NCBI RefSeq assembly: GCF_009796285.1
Contig: NZ_CP047020.1
Location: 558,001 to 622,000 of the forward strand
Length of the DNA stretch: 64,000 nt
Reading direction: 5' to 3'
Source: Streptomyces broussonetiae
Lineage (GTDB): Bacteria > Actinomycetota > Actinomycetes > Streptomycetales > Streptomycetaceae
Shown: positions 8,721-17,344 of the stretch, in pieces
Layout: every line of letters begins with the position of its first letter
How positions within the stretch are numbered: the stretch's first letter is position 1
Made by a program: the position numbers and the translations under genes
Notes under the pieces: model-generated
Told to the model about the DNA's origin: nothing
The model's input: only the letters and a program-made list of their open reading frames with translations
Databases searched by the model: none

Positions 8721-9541
8721 GGCGTTCCTCCCTGGTGTGTCAGGACGTGTTCGGCCACCTGGGCGTGGGTGGCGACCCAGACGTCGCCGGACTCACGGAT
8801 GTGGTCGAGCACCTGGCCGACCATGCCCGCGAGGAGCGGTCGGCCTGCGACGTGGGCGTGGACGGTGAAGTGGAAGACGGCTGGGCCGGGGGCGGCGAAC
8901 AACTGGTCCAGCAGGGCAAGGTGCAGGTCCCGATAGGCGTACGGGCCTGCCGCGGCGCTGCGGACGTCGGAGTGGTCGCTGTGCATGAGGGAGACCAGAG
9001 GACCGTGGGCGGTGGACAGGATCTGGGGGATGTCGTGGTCGCTGTGGTCGCCGGTCCAGCGGTAACCGGCCTCGGCGAGCAGATCGGAGGTGTGCTTCGA
9101 ACCGGTGGCGCGTGGGCTCATCCATCCGGTCGGGCGAACGCCGGTGACCCGCTCGAGGACGTCGGTGCAGCGGCGGATGTTGTCCCGCTCGGTGTCCACG
9201 TCGAGCAGGGCGGGTACGACGTCCTGGGTCCAGGAGTGTCCCGCGATCTCGTGCCCCGCATCATGTACGGCCACCACTGTGTCGGGGTGCCGCTCGGCGA
9301 CGAGGCCGTTGATGCCGACGGTGGCGGGCAGGTCACCGAGGACGTCGAGCAGCCGCCAGATACCAGTGGTGAGGCCGTAGTCCACCCAGGAGGTGCTGTG
9401 CGTGTCGTCGGCGCCGGGCAGCGGCCACGCCGCGGCCATCGGCGCGTAGGCGGGCCGGTGTCCTGGTGACCACAGCTCCAACGCGACGGTGACCAGCGCG
9501 GCGATCTTCCGTCCGCCCGGCCAGTCGATCTCTGTACTCAT
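8717..9541 (-). CDS. polysaccharide deacetylase (NodB/PuuE-like)
   Basis: A 274-residue cytoplasmic-looking protein, with no signal peptide, of the carbohydrate esterase 4/NodB fold. The motifs HEIAGHSWTQD (His-x4-His type) and RPTGWMSPRATGSKHTSDLL are seen, then VFHFTVHAHVAGRPLL near the end. The arrangement resembles PuuE/allantoinase-type members that act on small amides or ureido compounds rather than cell-wall chitin-like polymers; this is a family-level inference. It is the first gene of a two-gene leftward operon with the NmrA-like gene, translationally coupled by ATGA. Confidence 0.85.
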   Translation of the reverse strand: MSTEIDWPGGRKIAALVTVALELWSPGHRPAYAPMAAAWPLPGADDTHSTSWVDYGLTTGIWRLLDVLGDLPATVGINGLVAERHPDTVVAVHDAGHEIAGHSWTQDVVPALLDVDTERDNIRRCTDVLERVTGVRPTGWMSPRATGSKHTSDLLAEAGYRWTGDHSDHDIPQILSTAHGPLVSLMHSDHSDVRSAAAGPYAYRDLHLALLDQLFAAPGPAVFHFTVHAHVAGRPLLAGMVGQVLDHIRESGDVWVATHAQVAEHVLTHQGGTP

Positions 9542-9630
9542 TCGGTTCCCCTGTTTCGGTGGCTTCCGCCGTGGACGCTAGTGAGGCGGTAGGTACCTCC
9601 AGGTTCCTGACAGCGGGCTAGCATCGGGGC

Positions 9631-10011
9631 GTGGGTGAGTACTCCGGCAGCGTCTTCCTCGCCGACTGCCCGGCTCGGCTGGCGGTCGAGATCATCGCCG
9701 ACAAGTGGGCGGTGGTCGTGTTGTTCGCGTTGAGCCGGGAACCGTGCCGGCACGGTGAGTTGGTCAACCTGATCGGCGGCATCTCCCGGAAGGTGCTGAC
9801 TCAGACGCTGCGGCGATTGCAGGGCTATGGCCTCGTGGGCCGTCATGCCGAGGCCGGGAAGGTCGAGTACGTACTGACGGACCTGGGCCGGACGTTGGTG
9901 AGGCCGATCGCCGTGCTGACCGAGTGGGCCCACGAGCACGGTGGGGCCGTGGTGGAGTTCCGCCAGTCCGAAACGAACGGCCTACTGCCCAGGCGGCGAA
10001 CCGATGGATGA
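9631..10011 (+). CDS. HxlR-family transcriptional regulator
   Basis: The 126-residue protein has the HxlR winged-helix pattern. ADKWAVVVLFAL is followed by HGELVNLIGGISRKVLTQTL, the recognition helix RRLQGYGLVGR, then VEYVLTDLGRTLVRPI. HxlR proteins usually respond to reactive aldehydes, quinones or other electrophiles. Translation appears leaderless or nearly so: GTG is at 9631 with a TAGCAT element six bases before it. It is divergent from the deacetylase/NmrA operon, and the gap holds AGGTACCT next to AGGTTCCT (about 9591-9608), a possible operator. Confidence 0.88.
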   Translation: MGEYSGSVFLADCPARLAVEIIADKWAVVVLFALSREPCRHGELVNLIGGISRKVLTQTLRRLQGYGLVGRHAEAGKVEYVLTDLGRTLVRPIAVLTEWAHEHGGAVVEFRQSETNGLLPRRRTDG

Positions 10012-10247
10012 CGTGGTTGCCCTGTTCGGCGTTGGGGTTGACGAGACGTTCGCGCCGAGTCGAGCAGCACCTGTCACTTAGTGGTCGAGTCCGTAGAAGT
10101 CCTTCGGGGGCGGACATTCGGTCGGTGCAGTGGCTGGCGTTTGGTCAGATGCCGGGGTGGCGGGGCGGAGTCGGCAGGCTCGGTCGCACGCGTCCGCCGC
10201 GTTCTTGGAGGCGGAGGCGCCGGGCGGCGGGCACGATCCGTCCGTGC

Positions 10248-10350
10248 TACGCGGTGAGCACGTCCACCGCTTCGTCGCGGACCTGGGCAACCGCGACCCT
10301 GTGACCGCCGCCGTCGGGGATCCGGCCGAGCTTCTTGACGTCGATTCAGC
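10248..10350 (-). pseudogene. fragment of an IS481-family transposase
   Basis: Read leftward this short frame gives DVKKLGRIPDGGGHRVAVAQ and ends DEAVDVLTA followed by TAG. The DVKKLGRIPDGGG motif precedes the DDE catalytic domain in IS481 transposases. RTGSLVEGL, just upstream in another frame, continues the likeness. Everything else is missing. Confidence 0.6.
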
Positions 10351-10815
10351 CCTTCAACGAGCGAGCCCGTTCTGGTGTCCAGCGGCACCCGCCAGTCCTT
10401 GGCCACGAGGCGGAGACCCAGCACTCATATGGCAGGACAGTCAGTTGGTGATCACTGATCCCAAACTCCAACTGACCATTGACTGTGCTGAGCCCGAGCG
10501 GCTCGCGGCGTTCTGGGCCGCTGCACTGGGGTACAAAGTCGAGCCGCCGTCTGCACCGTTCGCTACCTGGCGCGCGTACTGGTTGGACCAAGGCCTGCCG
10601 GAGGAAGAGCTGGGCGAAGGTGACTGCAGTGACTCCGTCATCGATCCGGATGGCACCGGCCCACGGATCTGGTTCCAGCAGGTACCCGAGCTGAAGGTCG
10701 TCAAGAATCGGCTCCACCTTGATCTGGGCGTGAGCGGAGGGCGTAGCGTCCCGTTTGCCACTCGCAAGGAGCGAGTTCCCGCCGAGGTGATGCGGCTGGA
10801 GACCGCGGGGGCATC

Positions 10816-10820
10816 CCGGT
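10816..10820. repeat. target-site duplication CCGGT, left copy
   Basis: CCGGT directly precedes the left inverted repeat of the IS21 element and matches the five bases after its right end. IS21 elements duplicate a few bases at insertion, so this fixes the boundary. Confidence 0.88.
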
Positions 10821-10912
10821 TGTCGGTGGACTTCGAAAAGGGGACCACTCTCCGACTTTGAATGTTGACCCCCTCCAGTGGTCTGACTCGTTGAGTCAGG
10901 CCGGGAGGAAGG

Positions 10913-12160
10913 GTGATCGACGTGGAGGACTGGGCGGAGATCCGCCGGTTGCACCGGGCCGAGCAGATGCCGATCCGGGCGATCGCGAGGCATCTGGGAA
11001 TCTCGCGGAACACGGTGCGGCGGGCCCTGAAGAGCGAGGCAGCGCCGAAGTATCAGCGGGAGCCGAAGGGCTCGATCGTCGATGCGGTCGAGCCGCAGAT
11101 CCGCGAGCTGCTGCAGCGGTTCCCGGAGATGCCCGCGACGGTGATTGCCGAACGGATCGGCTGGAGTCGCTCCTATGCGGTGGTCCGGCGGCGGGTGCGG
11201 GAACTGCGGCCGGTCTATCAGGCGGCGGACCCGGTCTCGCGGACCGGCTATGAGCCGGGCGAGCTGGCCCAGTGCGACTTGTGGTTCCCGCCGGCAGAGA
11301 TCCCGCTCGGGTTCGGGCAGACCGGCAGCCCGCCGGTGCTGGTGATGGTGGCCGGCTACTCGCGCTGGATCACGGCCAGGATGCTGCCGACGAAGACCGC
11401 GGCCGACCTGATTGCCGGGCACTGGCGGCTGTTGACCGGGCTCGGGGCGGTGCCCAAGGCGCTCGTCTGGGACAACGAAGCCGCCGTGGGTTCCTGGCGG
11501 GGCGGACGGCCCCAACTCACCGAAGACTTCGCAGCGTTCGCCGGACTGCTGGGCATCCACATCATCCAGTGCAGGCCGGGCGACCCGGAGGCCAAGGGCC
11601 TGGTCGAGCGGGCCAACGGCTATCTGGAAACCAGCTTCCTGCCCGGCCGCATCTTCGCCTCGCCGACCGACTTCAACATCCAGCTCGCCGACTGGCTGAC
11701 CAAGGCCAACCGGCGCATCCACCGCACCCTGCAGGCCCGCCCGGCCGACCGGGTCGAGACGGACAAGGCCAGGATGCTGTCGCTGCCGCCGGTCGATCCA
11801 CCGGGCTGGTGGCGAACCTCGCTCCGACTGCCACGCGACCACTACGTCCGCATCGACACCAACGACTACTCCATCCATCCCCTGGCGATCGGCCGCCGCA
11901 TCGAGGTGAAGGCCGACCTGGACCAGGTCCTGGCCTTCTGCGAGGGCACCGAAGTCGCCCGGCATGCCCGCTGCTGGGCCCGCCACCAGTCCCTCACCGA
12001 CCCCTCCCACGCGGCCGCCGCGAAGGCCGGCCGCGAACGGGCCCGGCAGCAGCCGGTCGCAGCCGACCAGCTCGACGTCGAACAGCGACCGCTCGACACC
12101 TACGACCGGATCTTCGGCGTCATCGACGGCGGCCTGAGCACGGGCGAGGGAGTCGCCTGA
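10913..12160 (+). CDS. istA: IS21-family transposase IstA
   Basis: A 415-residue transposase. It has an N-terminal helix-turn-helix (MPIRAIARHLGISRNTVRRA) followed by a DDE/RNase H-like integrase core with the acidic residues in GELAQCDLWF, ALVWDNEAAVG and DPEAKGLVERANGYLE. A beta-barrel-like C-terminal part contains DTNDYSIHPLAIGRR. The GTG at 10913 has GGAGG eight bases upstream. Its TGA overlaps the ATG of istB (TGATG), the standard arrangement. Full length, no frameshift. Confidence 0.95.
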   Translation: MIDVEDWAEIRRLHRAEQMPIRAIARHLGISRNTVRRALKSEAAPKYQREPKGSIVDAVEPQIRELLQRFPEMPATVIAERIGWSRSYAVVRRRVRELRPVYQAADPVSRTGYEPGELAQCDLWFPPAEIPLGFGQTGSPPVLVMVAGYSRWITARMLPTKTAADLIAGHWRLLTGLGAVPKALVWDNEAAVGSWRGGRPQLTEDFAAFAGLLGIHIIQCRPGDPEAKGLVERANGYLETSFLPGRIFASPTDFNIQLADWLTKANRRIHRTLQARPADRVETDKARMLSLPPVDPPGWWRTSLRLPRDHYVRIDTNDYSIHPLAIGRRIEVKADLDQVLAFCEGTEVARHARCWARHQSLTDPSHAAAAKAGRERARQQPVAADQLDVEQRPLDTYDRIFGVIDGGLSTGEGVA

Positions 12161-12957
12161 TGGCCACCAGCAAGCAGACCTCGAAAGCCCGCGACGTCTC
12201 CTCCGAACTGGCCTATCTCACCAAGGCGTTGAAGGCCCCAGCATTGCGGGACGCAGCCGTGCGGCTGGCCGATCGGGCCCGGGATGAGGGCTGGAGTCAT
12301 GAGGAGTATCTGGCCGCCTGCCTGCAGCGGGAGGTCGCCGCCCGCGACAGTCACGGCGCCGAGGGACGCATCCGGGCGGCCCGTTTCCCCTCCCGCAAGT
12401 CGCTGGAGGACTTCGACTTCGATCACCAGCGGTCCGTGAAACGCGAGGTCATCGCCCATCTCGGGACGCTGGACTTCGTCGTCGGGAAGGAGAACGTGAT
12501 CTTTCTGGGGCCGCCCGGCACCGGCAAGACCCACCTCGCCACCGGGCTCGGGATCCGGGCCTGCCAGGCTGGCCACCGGGTCGCCTTCGCCACCGCCGCC
12601 CAGTGGGTCGCCCGCCTCGCCGACGCCCATCAAGCCGGCCGCCTGAGCGACGAACTCACCCGGCTCGGGCGGATCCCCCTGATCGTGGTCGACGAGGTCG
12701 GATACATCCCCTTCGAACCCGAGGCCGCGAACCTGTTCTTCCAGTTCATCTCCGGCCGCTACGAACGCGCCTCCGTAATCGTGACCAGCAACAAGCCCTT
12801 CGGACGCTGGGGCGAGGTATTCGGCGACGACACGGTTGCCGCCGCGATGATCGACCGCCTCGTCCACCACGCAGAGGTCATCTCGTTGAAGGGCGACAGC
12901 TACCGCATGCGCGGCCGCGACCTCGGACGGGTTCCCGCGGCCAACACCGGGGAATGA
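12160..12957 (+). CDS. istB: IS21-family helper ATPase IstB
   Basis: A 265-residue AAA+ ATPase that assembles on DNA and stimulates the IstA transposase. It has Walker A GPPGTGKTHLA, Walker B PLIVVDEVGYIP and sensor-type VIVTSNKPFGRWGEVFGDD. The N-terminal IstB domain (SELAYLTKALKAPALRDAA) is present. The start ATG overlaps the istA stop. Intact, so the element has everything needed to move. Confidence 0.95.
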   Translation: MATSKQTSKARDVSSELAYLTKALKAPALRDAAVRLADRARDEGWSHEEYLAACLQREVAARDSHGAEGRIRAARFPSRKSLEDFDFDHQRSVKREVIAHLGTLDFVVGKENVIFLGPPGTGKTHLATGLGIRACQAGHRVAFATAAQWVARLADAHQAGRLSDELTRLGRIPLIVVDEVGYIPFEPEAANLFFQFISGRYERASVIVTSNKPFGRWGEVFGDDTVAAAMIDRLVHHAEVISLKGDSYRMRGRDLGRVPAANTGE

Positions 12958-13030
12958 CCAACATCAACTGACGCAGCGGGGGTCCATCTTCGGAGTCGAG
13001 CACCGGGTCAGCTTTCGAAGACCGCCGACA

Positions 13031-13035
13031 CCGGT
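13031..13035. repeat. target-site duplication CCGGT, right copy
   Basis: CCGGT directly follows the right inverted repeat of the IS21 element. Joining 10820 to 13036 restores the reading frame of the disrupted VOC gene. Confidence 0.88.
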
Positions 13036-13435
13036 TGCGTATCGAGGACTCGGAGGGTTCGGGTTCCTCCTTCGTCGTGATGCACGGCTCAGAGGGCAAC
13101 GAGTTCTGCGTTCATTGACATCGGAGACTGTGAGGGGGGCGTCCCGCCGAGTGGTGCAGCGACTGAACGCCTTCCGACTTCATGAGTGCTGAGGCAGGCC
13201 TTCTGGGGCCAGGCGGCGCGATACGGCGGGCAGCGGTTGTCAGTGGCCGCGGATACGCTGCCTGGCGTTGGTCTTCGCTGTGCGTGTGGGGGTGCCTGTG
13301 TGTGAGGGAATCGGATGGCTGGCCGACCGGGACGAGGGGCTGGACAGCGTGCTGCCGTAGCCCACGGCAGTTCTCAGGCCTCGGATGCGAGAAGGGCGTG
13401 TTCCTGGTTCGGTTCAAGGCGTCCGGGAGCCCTGG

Positions 13436-13987
13436 TCAGCCCATTCCACCGATCCATCCTGCTGCGTCGAGCCGGAACGCTCCCGGCGCTGCTACGGCGT
13501 GCAGGCCGTCCTCGATTGTGCGCAGGCGTTCCTCGCCCAGGATGGCGGCCCAATCCGCCCGCAACCGGTCGAAGATCGCAGCTGAGCGGGCGAGCAGGTC
13601 GCGCCCTCGCTCGGTCAGCCGTACAAGCCTGCGCCGGGCGTCGGCGGGGTCGTCGGCGCGTTCGGCGTAGCCGAGAGCGACCAGGCGGTCGACGGTCTTG
13701 CCCGCCGCCTGTTTGGAGATTCCCAGTCGTCGTGCGATGTCGCTGGCGGCACTGCCTTCAAGGCCGATCGCCTGCAGGGCGAAGCCGTACGCCGGACGCA
13801 CATCCGGATGGCCCTGCCGGGCCAGTTCGATGTGTACCTCGTCGATGAGCGTGCGGAATCCCGCGAACAGCAGCAGCGGGAGTTCGTAGCCGGCCCTGGC
13901 TGGGCTGGGGTCCGCTCCCTTCGCTCCAGCACCCTTGGCCGGAAAGGCAACCTGGTTTACCATCTTATCGTCAACCATGTTGTCCAT
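13436..13987 (-). CDS. MarR-family transcriptional regulator
   Basis: 183 residues with the MarR winged helix: GSAASDIARRLGISKQAAGK, then DRLVALGYAERADDPADARR (the basic wing) and RLVRLTERGRDLLARSAAIF. It is divergent from the AhpD-like gene at 14002 with only 14 bp between the two ATGs, so the promoters overlap and the regulator very likely controls both. TGGTT and AACCA form a small inverted repeat at about 13950-13975, inside its own 5' coding end. The first ATG was taken; a start a few codons inside (MVNQ) is possible. Confidence 0.85.
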   Translation of the reverse strand: MDNMVDDKMVNQVAFPAKGAGAKGADPSPARAGYELPLLLFAGFRTLIDEVHIELARQGHPDVRPAYGFALQAIGLEGSAASDIARRLGISKQAAGKTVDRLVALGYAERADDPADARRRLVRLTERGRDLLARSAAIFDRLRADWAAILGEERLRTIEDGLHAVAAPGAFRLDAAGWIGGMG

Positions 13988-14001
13988 CTTAGGAGAGTGT
14001 C

Positions 14002-14511
14002 ATGTTCGAAGCGCACAGCATGGAGAGCGCTCCGCAGGCGTCGCAACCGGCGATGCTGGCCGTGGCCGAAGCATCGGGCGGCACGATGCCGGACGCGGTG
14101 GCGCGGCTGGCTGCATCGCCCGAGCTGCTCAACGGATTCCTGGCCCTGAGCGCGAGTTTCGAGCGCTGCACGCTTGATCCGTTGGCGCGGGAGGTCGTCA
14201 TCATGACGGTCGCCGTACGCAACCAGTGCCACATCTGCGTCGCCATGCACACCGGCAAGCTCCGCAAACTCGGTGCGGAAACGAACCTGATCGCTGCCTT
14301 GCGCGAGGGGCGGGAGTTGGCCGACGAACGGCTCGAAGCAATCCGTACGTTCACGCTCGACGTCCTGTCCACCGCCGGCGGAGTGGACGATGACACCCTC
14401 AAGGCCCTGCTGGCACACGGGTACACCGAGCGCAACGCACTGGAAGTCGTCCTGGGCGTCGGTACGTACACGATGTCGACGCTCGCCAACCGCCTTGTCA
14501 GGGCGGCGTGA
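14002..14511 (+). CDS. carboxymuconolactone decarboxylase / AhpD-like protein
   Basis: 169 residues of the CMD/AhpD fold, with the redox motif CHIC in RNQCHICVAMHTGKLRKLG and a partner histidine four residues after it. AhpD-like CxxC proteins act in peroxide or thiol-disulfide defence, while CMD relatives without the cysteines act on ring-cleavage lactones; the CxxC favours the redox role. RBS-like AGGAG lies at about 13991-13995, just before the ATG. Divergent from and probably repressed by the adjacent MarR regulator. Confidence 0.88.
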   Translation: MFEAHSMESAPQASQPAMLAVAEASGGTMPDAVARLAASPELLNGFLALSASFERCTLDPLAREVVIMTVAVRNQCHICVAMHTGKLRKLGAETNLIAALREGRELADERLEAIRTFTLDVLSTAGGVDDDTLKALLAHGYTERNALEVVLGVGTYTMSTLANRLVRAA

Positions 14512-14634
14512 AGGTCACGAGCCACGGAGCCACTGAATCGAGGGTCCACCCACCGGCATACAGCGGCTGTCAAACAGTGCCTGCCCAGTGGCAATCCGAA
14601 GCCGTCGGCCTCGACCGGTCGCGGGCGCCTATCG

Positions 14635-14881
14635 CCCCAGCCAGGTCAGGAACCGCGTGCGCTCTTCATCGCACTGGCCATCGCCGGAAACGTAGACCTT
14701 GTATCGGGTGAAGGTGGAGCCATGGGGACGGCCGGCGGCGCCCGGATTCGAGCGCGCAGGCTTCTCGAAAGGGCTGCAGAGCGTAGTAGCCGAATGCGAT
14801 CAGCGCCACGACCGGTGGGGCAGACAGGAGACAGCGGCGGGCTGTCGGGGACGGCATGACGTGACCCTGCCGACGCTTCAC
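14635..14881 (-). pseudogene. frameshifted small membrane-anchored protein
   Basis: From 14881 one frame gives a basic start and one membrane segment (CLLSAPPVVALIAFGYYAL). After a frame change near 14720 another frame gives GSTFTRYKVYVSGDGQCDEE and TRFLTWLGR before a stop. Together these look like a single short protein of one transmembrane helix plus a soluble tail. I do not recognise the family, and a sequencing error could explain the shift. Confidence 0.3.
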
Positions 14882-15011
14882 AAACTGATTGGTGCCGTGG
14901 GGCGCCGAGTCTCCCCTCTCTCACTGACGAGGCCGTCAGCTGCGCTGGAGGCGATGATGTCTGGCTCCTTGGATGCGCTTTCGCGGGCCACTGCTCACGA
15001 GCGCCTCAGCC

Positions 15012-15796
15012 ATGGCTCAGGCGCAGGGCAGCAGGCCGACGGGCCTTGCGGTGCGCATCGTGGTCGGAGCGCCGGCGATGGTGGTCGCGGTGCTTGGGTG
15101 GTGGGCGTGGTCCTTTGACCTGAGCATGCGCCCCACGCCCCGGGACATCGCGGCGCCGGCGAACGCGCCTGGGACGAGAGCGGCGGGCCGGGCAGCCGGC
15201 CACCTGACGGTCAACCAGCTCACGAGACTGCGTGAGCGGACGCCCCGGGTCGACCGACTCGGCACCTCTGTCGTCGACCTGTGCCAATCCCGGCTCCTCC
15301 CGGGCTCGTTCGGCGCGTTACCGCACTGGCCGCCAGTGACCTGCCGACGGACCACCGTCATGTATGTCGCATTCGACGACGACACCCATGCGCGCCTGGC
15401 TGATCTCGACAAGACGATCGCCTCGCTCGGCCGGACATCTCCGGGACCGTCAGGGCTGGTCGCCCAGGAACCTACATGCACCAGCCGCCCGACGACGCCA
15501 ACCCCTCACAGTCGACGGAGGCCGCAGCGAGGCCGGCCTTGGTCGACGTGCATGTCACCCGCGGGCACGCCGCACAACCCCGCTTGAGTATTACGGTCCA
15601 GCAGACGCCCGCGCTCCCGAGCACCGGCCACAACTGGGAGGACTGCACCACCCGTTACTCCGGCAGCAAGCCGTTCAGGAACGACGAAATGACCCAGGCC
15701 GTCTATTTCACCTGGCATCCCGTGAACGCGAAGCATCTCGACGCTCAAGCCGCCCCACACCGATACGTCGCCGCCTTCGACTTCGATGCCGAGTAG
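15012..15796 (+). pseudogene. hypothetical membrane-anchored protein with a frameshift
   Basis: The 5' frame has a transmembrane segment (IVVGAPAMVVAVLGWWAW) and then a soluble part with LGTSVVDLCQSRLLPGSFGA and VMYVAFDDDTHARLADLDK. Near 15430-15475 the coding character moves to another frame that continues MHQPPDDANPSQSTEAAARP to NDEMTQAVYFTWHPVNAKHL and a stop at 15796. The two halves are best explained as one gene of about 260 codons with a single-base shift. Function unknown; no family recognised. Confidence 0.4.
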
Positions 15797-15984
15797 TACA
15801 GCGAGCCGCCTGCGTCCTTGCCGGGACCCATCCACTCGCCGCCAAGAGGGGTTTCGCCCTGCTACAGCGGCACTGGTTGCCCCTGGCTCCTCCAGCGGCA
15901 ACTCCCAGTAAAGACCCCGCCGACCACAACCTCTGCCGAGGAGGTGAGCAGCCCCGGACGGCCCAGGGACCAGGCATACGTATC

Positions 15985-16518
15985 CTATGCACCCCGCAGG
16001 CCGAGGTTGGCACCGCCGCGAAGATCCGGGAAACCCTGAGCGATGAGGGCCGCGGGCTCAAGGCAGGCATGACGAGTTGCCGCTTCGGTCGGGTTGTCAG
16101 CGCAGCCAAGCTGCTGATACCTGGTGACAGCGATCCGGAGTTTCTCCGCGACATCGCGCAGCGTCGCAAAGCCCTCGTGCCGCTCGATCTGCTCCAGAGC
16201 AAACGATGCATCCGCTCCCGTAGCCTTTGCTGCGGAGCCGCACTTGGCAGTGAACATCCCCGCTGACGAGGTTGAGCAGGGCGATCCCGTGCCCGAACCG
16301 AACCGCGTCTCGTCAGGAGAGAGCCGGCCCTCCATGACCGTCTTGACATGATCGGCCACAGCCGCCTTGGAAGACTGGGGAGCCTCCGCCTGGCCTGCGG
16401 ACGCGGCCGGTGAAGCGGCTCGGTGAGGATTCGGCTCAGCGGGGGCGTCGCTGCAACCCGCCAGCAGCGCCAGAGCCGAAATTCCACCGCAGGTCATCCC
16501 AATCAGCTGCCGCTTCAC
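15985..16518 (-). CDS. putative lipoprotein
   Basis: 177 residues beginning MKRQLIGMTCGGISALALLA, then GC. The lipobox LLAGC ends at about residue 22, so the protein should be lipid-anchored outside the membrane. After a low-complexity Pro/Ala/Ser linker there is a globular part with several cysteines (GSPCSTSSAGMFTAKCGSAA, then LGCADN and HACLEP), possibly forming two disulfides. No family recognised. Confidence 0.7.
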   Translation of the reverse strand: MKRQLIGMTCGGISALALLAGCSDAPAEPNPHRAASPAASAGQAEAPQSSKAAVADHVKTVMEGRLSPDETRFGSGTGSPCSTSSAGMFTAKCGSAAKATGADASFALEQIERHEGFATLRDVAEKLRIAVTRYQQLGCADNPTEAATRHACLEPAALIAQGFPDLRGGANLGLRGA

Positions 16519-16743
16519 CAGGTCCCACCCCTAACCCCGCACGCTCAGGGCGTGATCGTATCCCTACCTCGGCCGCGTCCGGCCAAGGTTCCAGACCAGC
16601 GAGTACGCGAAGCAGGCCAACTATGGACGATCACAGGATTCCCCAGCCGGTTGGTCACGTAATTCCCCACCTTGTCGGTGGCAAGGTGACCGGAGTGAGG
16701 GGGCATCGTCGACTGGTCAGGAGCGTCTGGCAAACTCCGCGGC

Positions 16744-17286
16744 ATGGGAATGTCCAAGCGGGCCGACAAGGCGGAGAGTGCTGGCCAGGCCAGGGAGAGA
16801 GCCGACCTGAGCGTGCTACTGCTGCAGGGCGAAGACATGATCGGGCGGCTGGCTCGTGCGCACATGTCCTGGGGGCTGGGATCGGCGGACCGCTGGGATC
16901 TGGACCAGACGACCGGCATCATCACCTGGACCTTCCCCGATAAGACTGCGACGGCACCTGCGCAGATTCTCGGAAGTTTCAGCCCGGGCTCGGGCTCATG
17001 GGTGTGGGCCTGGGCCAACAAGAGCATCCTCCCTGACATGAGCCGCGACGCCCGCAGCTTCCGGGACTGGGCAGAAGCCAACGGGCATCCCGCCCTTGCC
17101 CAGCCGGAGATCAACGCCGATGCCCAGGCTGCTTCGACCCTCGTGGCCTTGGCCGTCCGGGTCACCGAGGCGACCGGCTATTACAAAGGCACGGGAAGCA
17201 GCTCCTCCGTGATCATCACTTTTGGACCGGTCACCCTGACCAATGCGGACAGCAGCGTCTCCACCTTCAACATCGATATCAACTAG
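16744..17286 (+). CDS. DUF6882 domain protein
   Basis: 180 residues. The middle (LGSFSPGSGSWVWAWANKSI) followed by FRDWAEANGHPALAQPEI is the signature I associate with DUF6882, a family common in actinobacteria, of unknown role and often found in contexts with secreted or immunity-like proteins. No signal peptide or membrane segment is visible. It stands alone between a divergent lipoprotein gene and transposase remnants. Confidence 0.65.
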   Translation: MGMSKRADKAESAGQARERADLSVLLLQGEDMIGRLARAHMSWGLGSADRWDLDQTTGIITWTFPDKTATAPAQILGSFSPGSGSWVWAWANKSILPDMSRDARSFRDWAEANGHPALAQPEINADAQAASTLVALAVRVTEATGYYKGTGSSSSVIITFGPVTLTNADSSVSTFNIDIN

Positions 17287-17344
17287 CGTCGGCGAAGTCG
17301 GCTGGGGTCGGAGCCCGGGCGTTACCCAGGCGCCGACTCGATGA

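Larger units (their letters stand above)
10821..13030 (+). mobile_element. complete IS21-family insertion sequence (2210 bp)
   Basis: The left end starts TGTCGGTGGACTTCGAAAAG at 10821. The right end, read inwards on the other strand from 13030, starts TGTCGGCGGTCTTCGAAAGC, so the terminal inverted repeats match at 17 of 20 bases and begin with the TGT typical of IS21. Similarity between the two ends continues inwards to the GACCCCC blocks at about 10867-10873 and 12978-12984. Both flanks carry CCGGT, a 5-bp target duplication. Two overlapping genes, istA and istB, fill the interior with no visible damage, so the element is probably active or recently inserted. Confidence 0.93.
10448..13118 (+). 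pseudogene. VOC/glyoxalase-like protein interrupted by an IS21-type insertion
   Basis: From GTG 10448 the frame encodes a VOC-family start (LQLTIDCAEPERLAAFWAAA), with DPDGTGPRIWFQQVPE and NRLHLDLGV following. At 10820 the element at 10821-13030 breaks it after GASRL. Downstream of the element, 13036-13118 continues in the correct frame as RIEDSEGSGSSFVVM, then HGSEGNEFCVH and a stop, the usual VOC C-terminus. Removing the element and one copy of the CCGGT duplication restores an uninterrupted 151-residue protein. VOC proteins include glyoxalases, dioxygenases and resistance proteins; which activity this had is unknown. Confidence 0.9.

Noticed and set aside
10346..12010. Minus-strand open frame of 554 codons across the IS21 element
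   Set aside because: It is antisense to istA and crosses the element boundary at 10821, so it cannot be an old gene.
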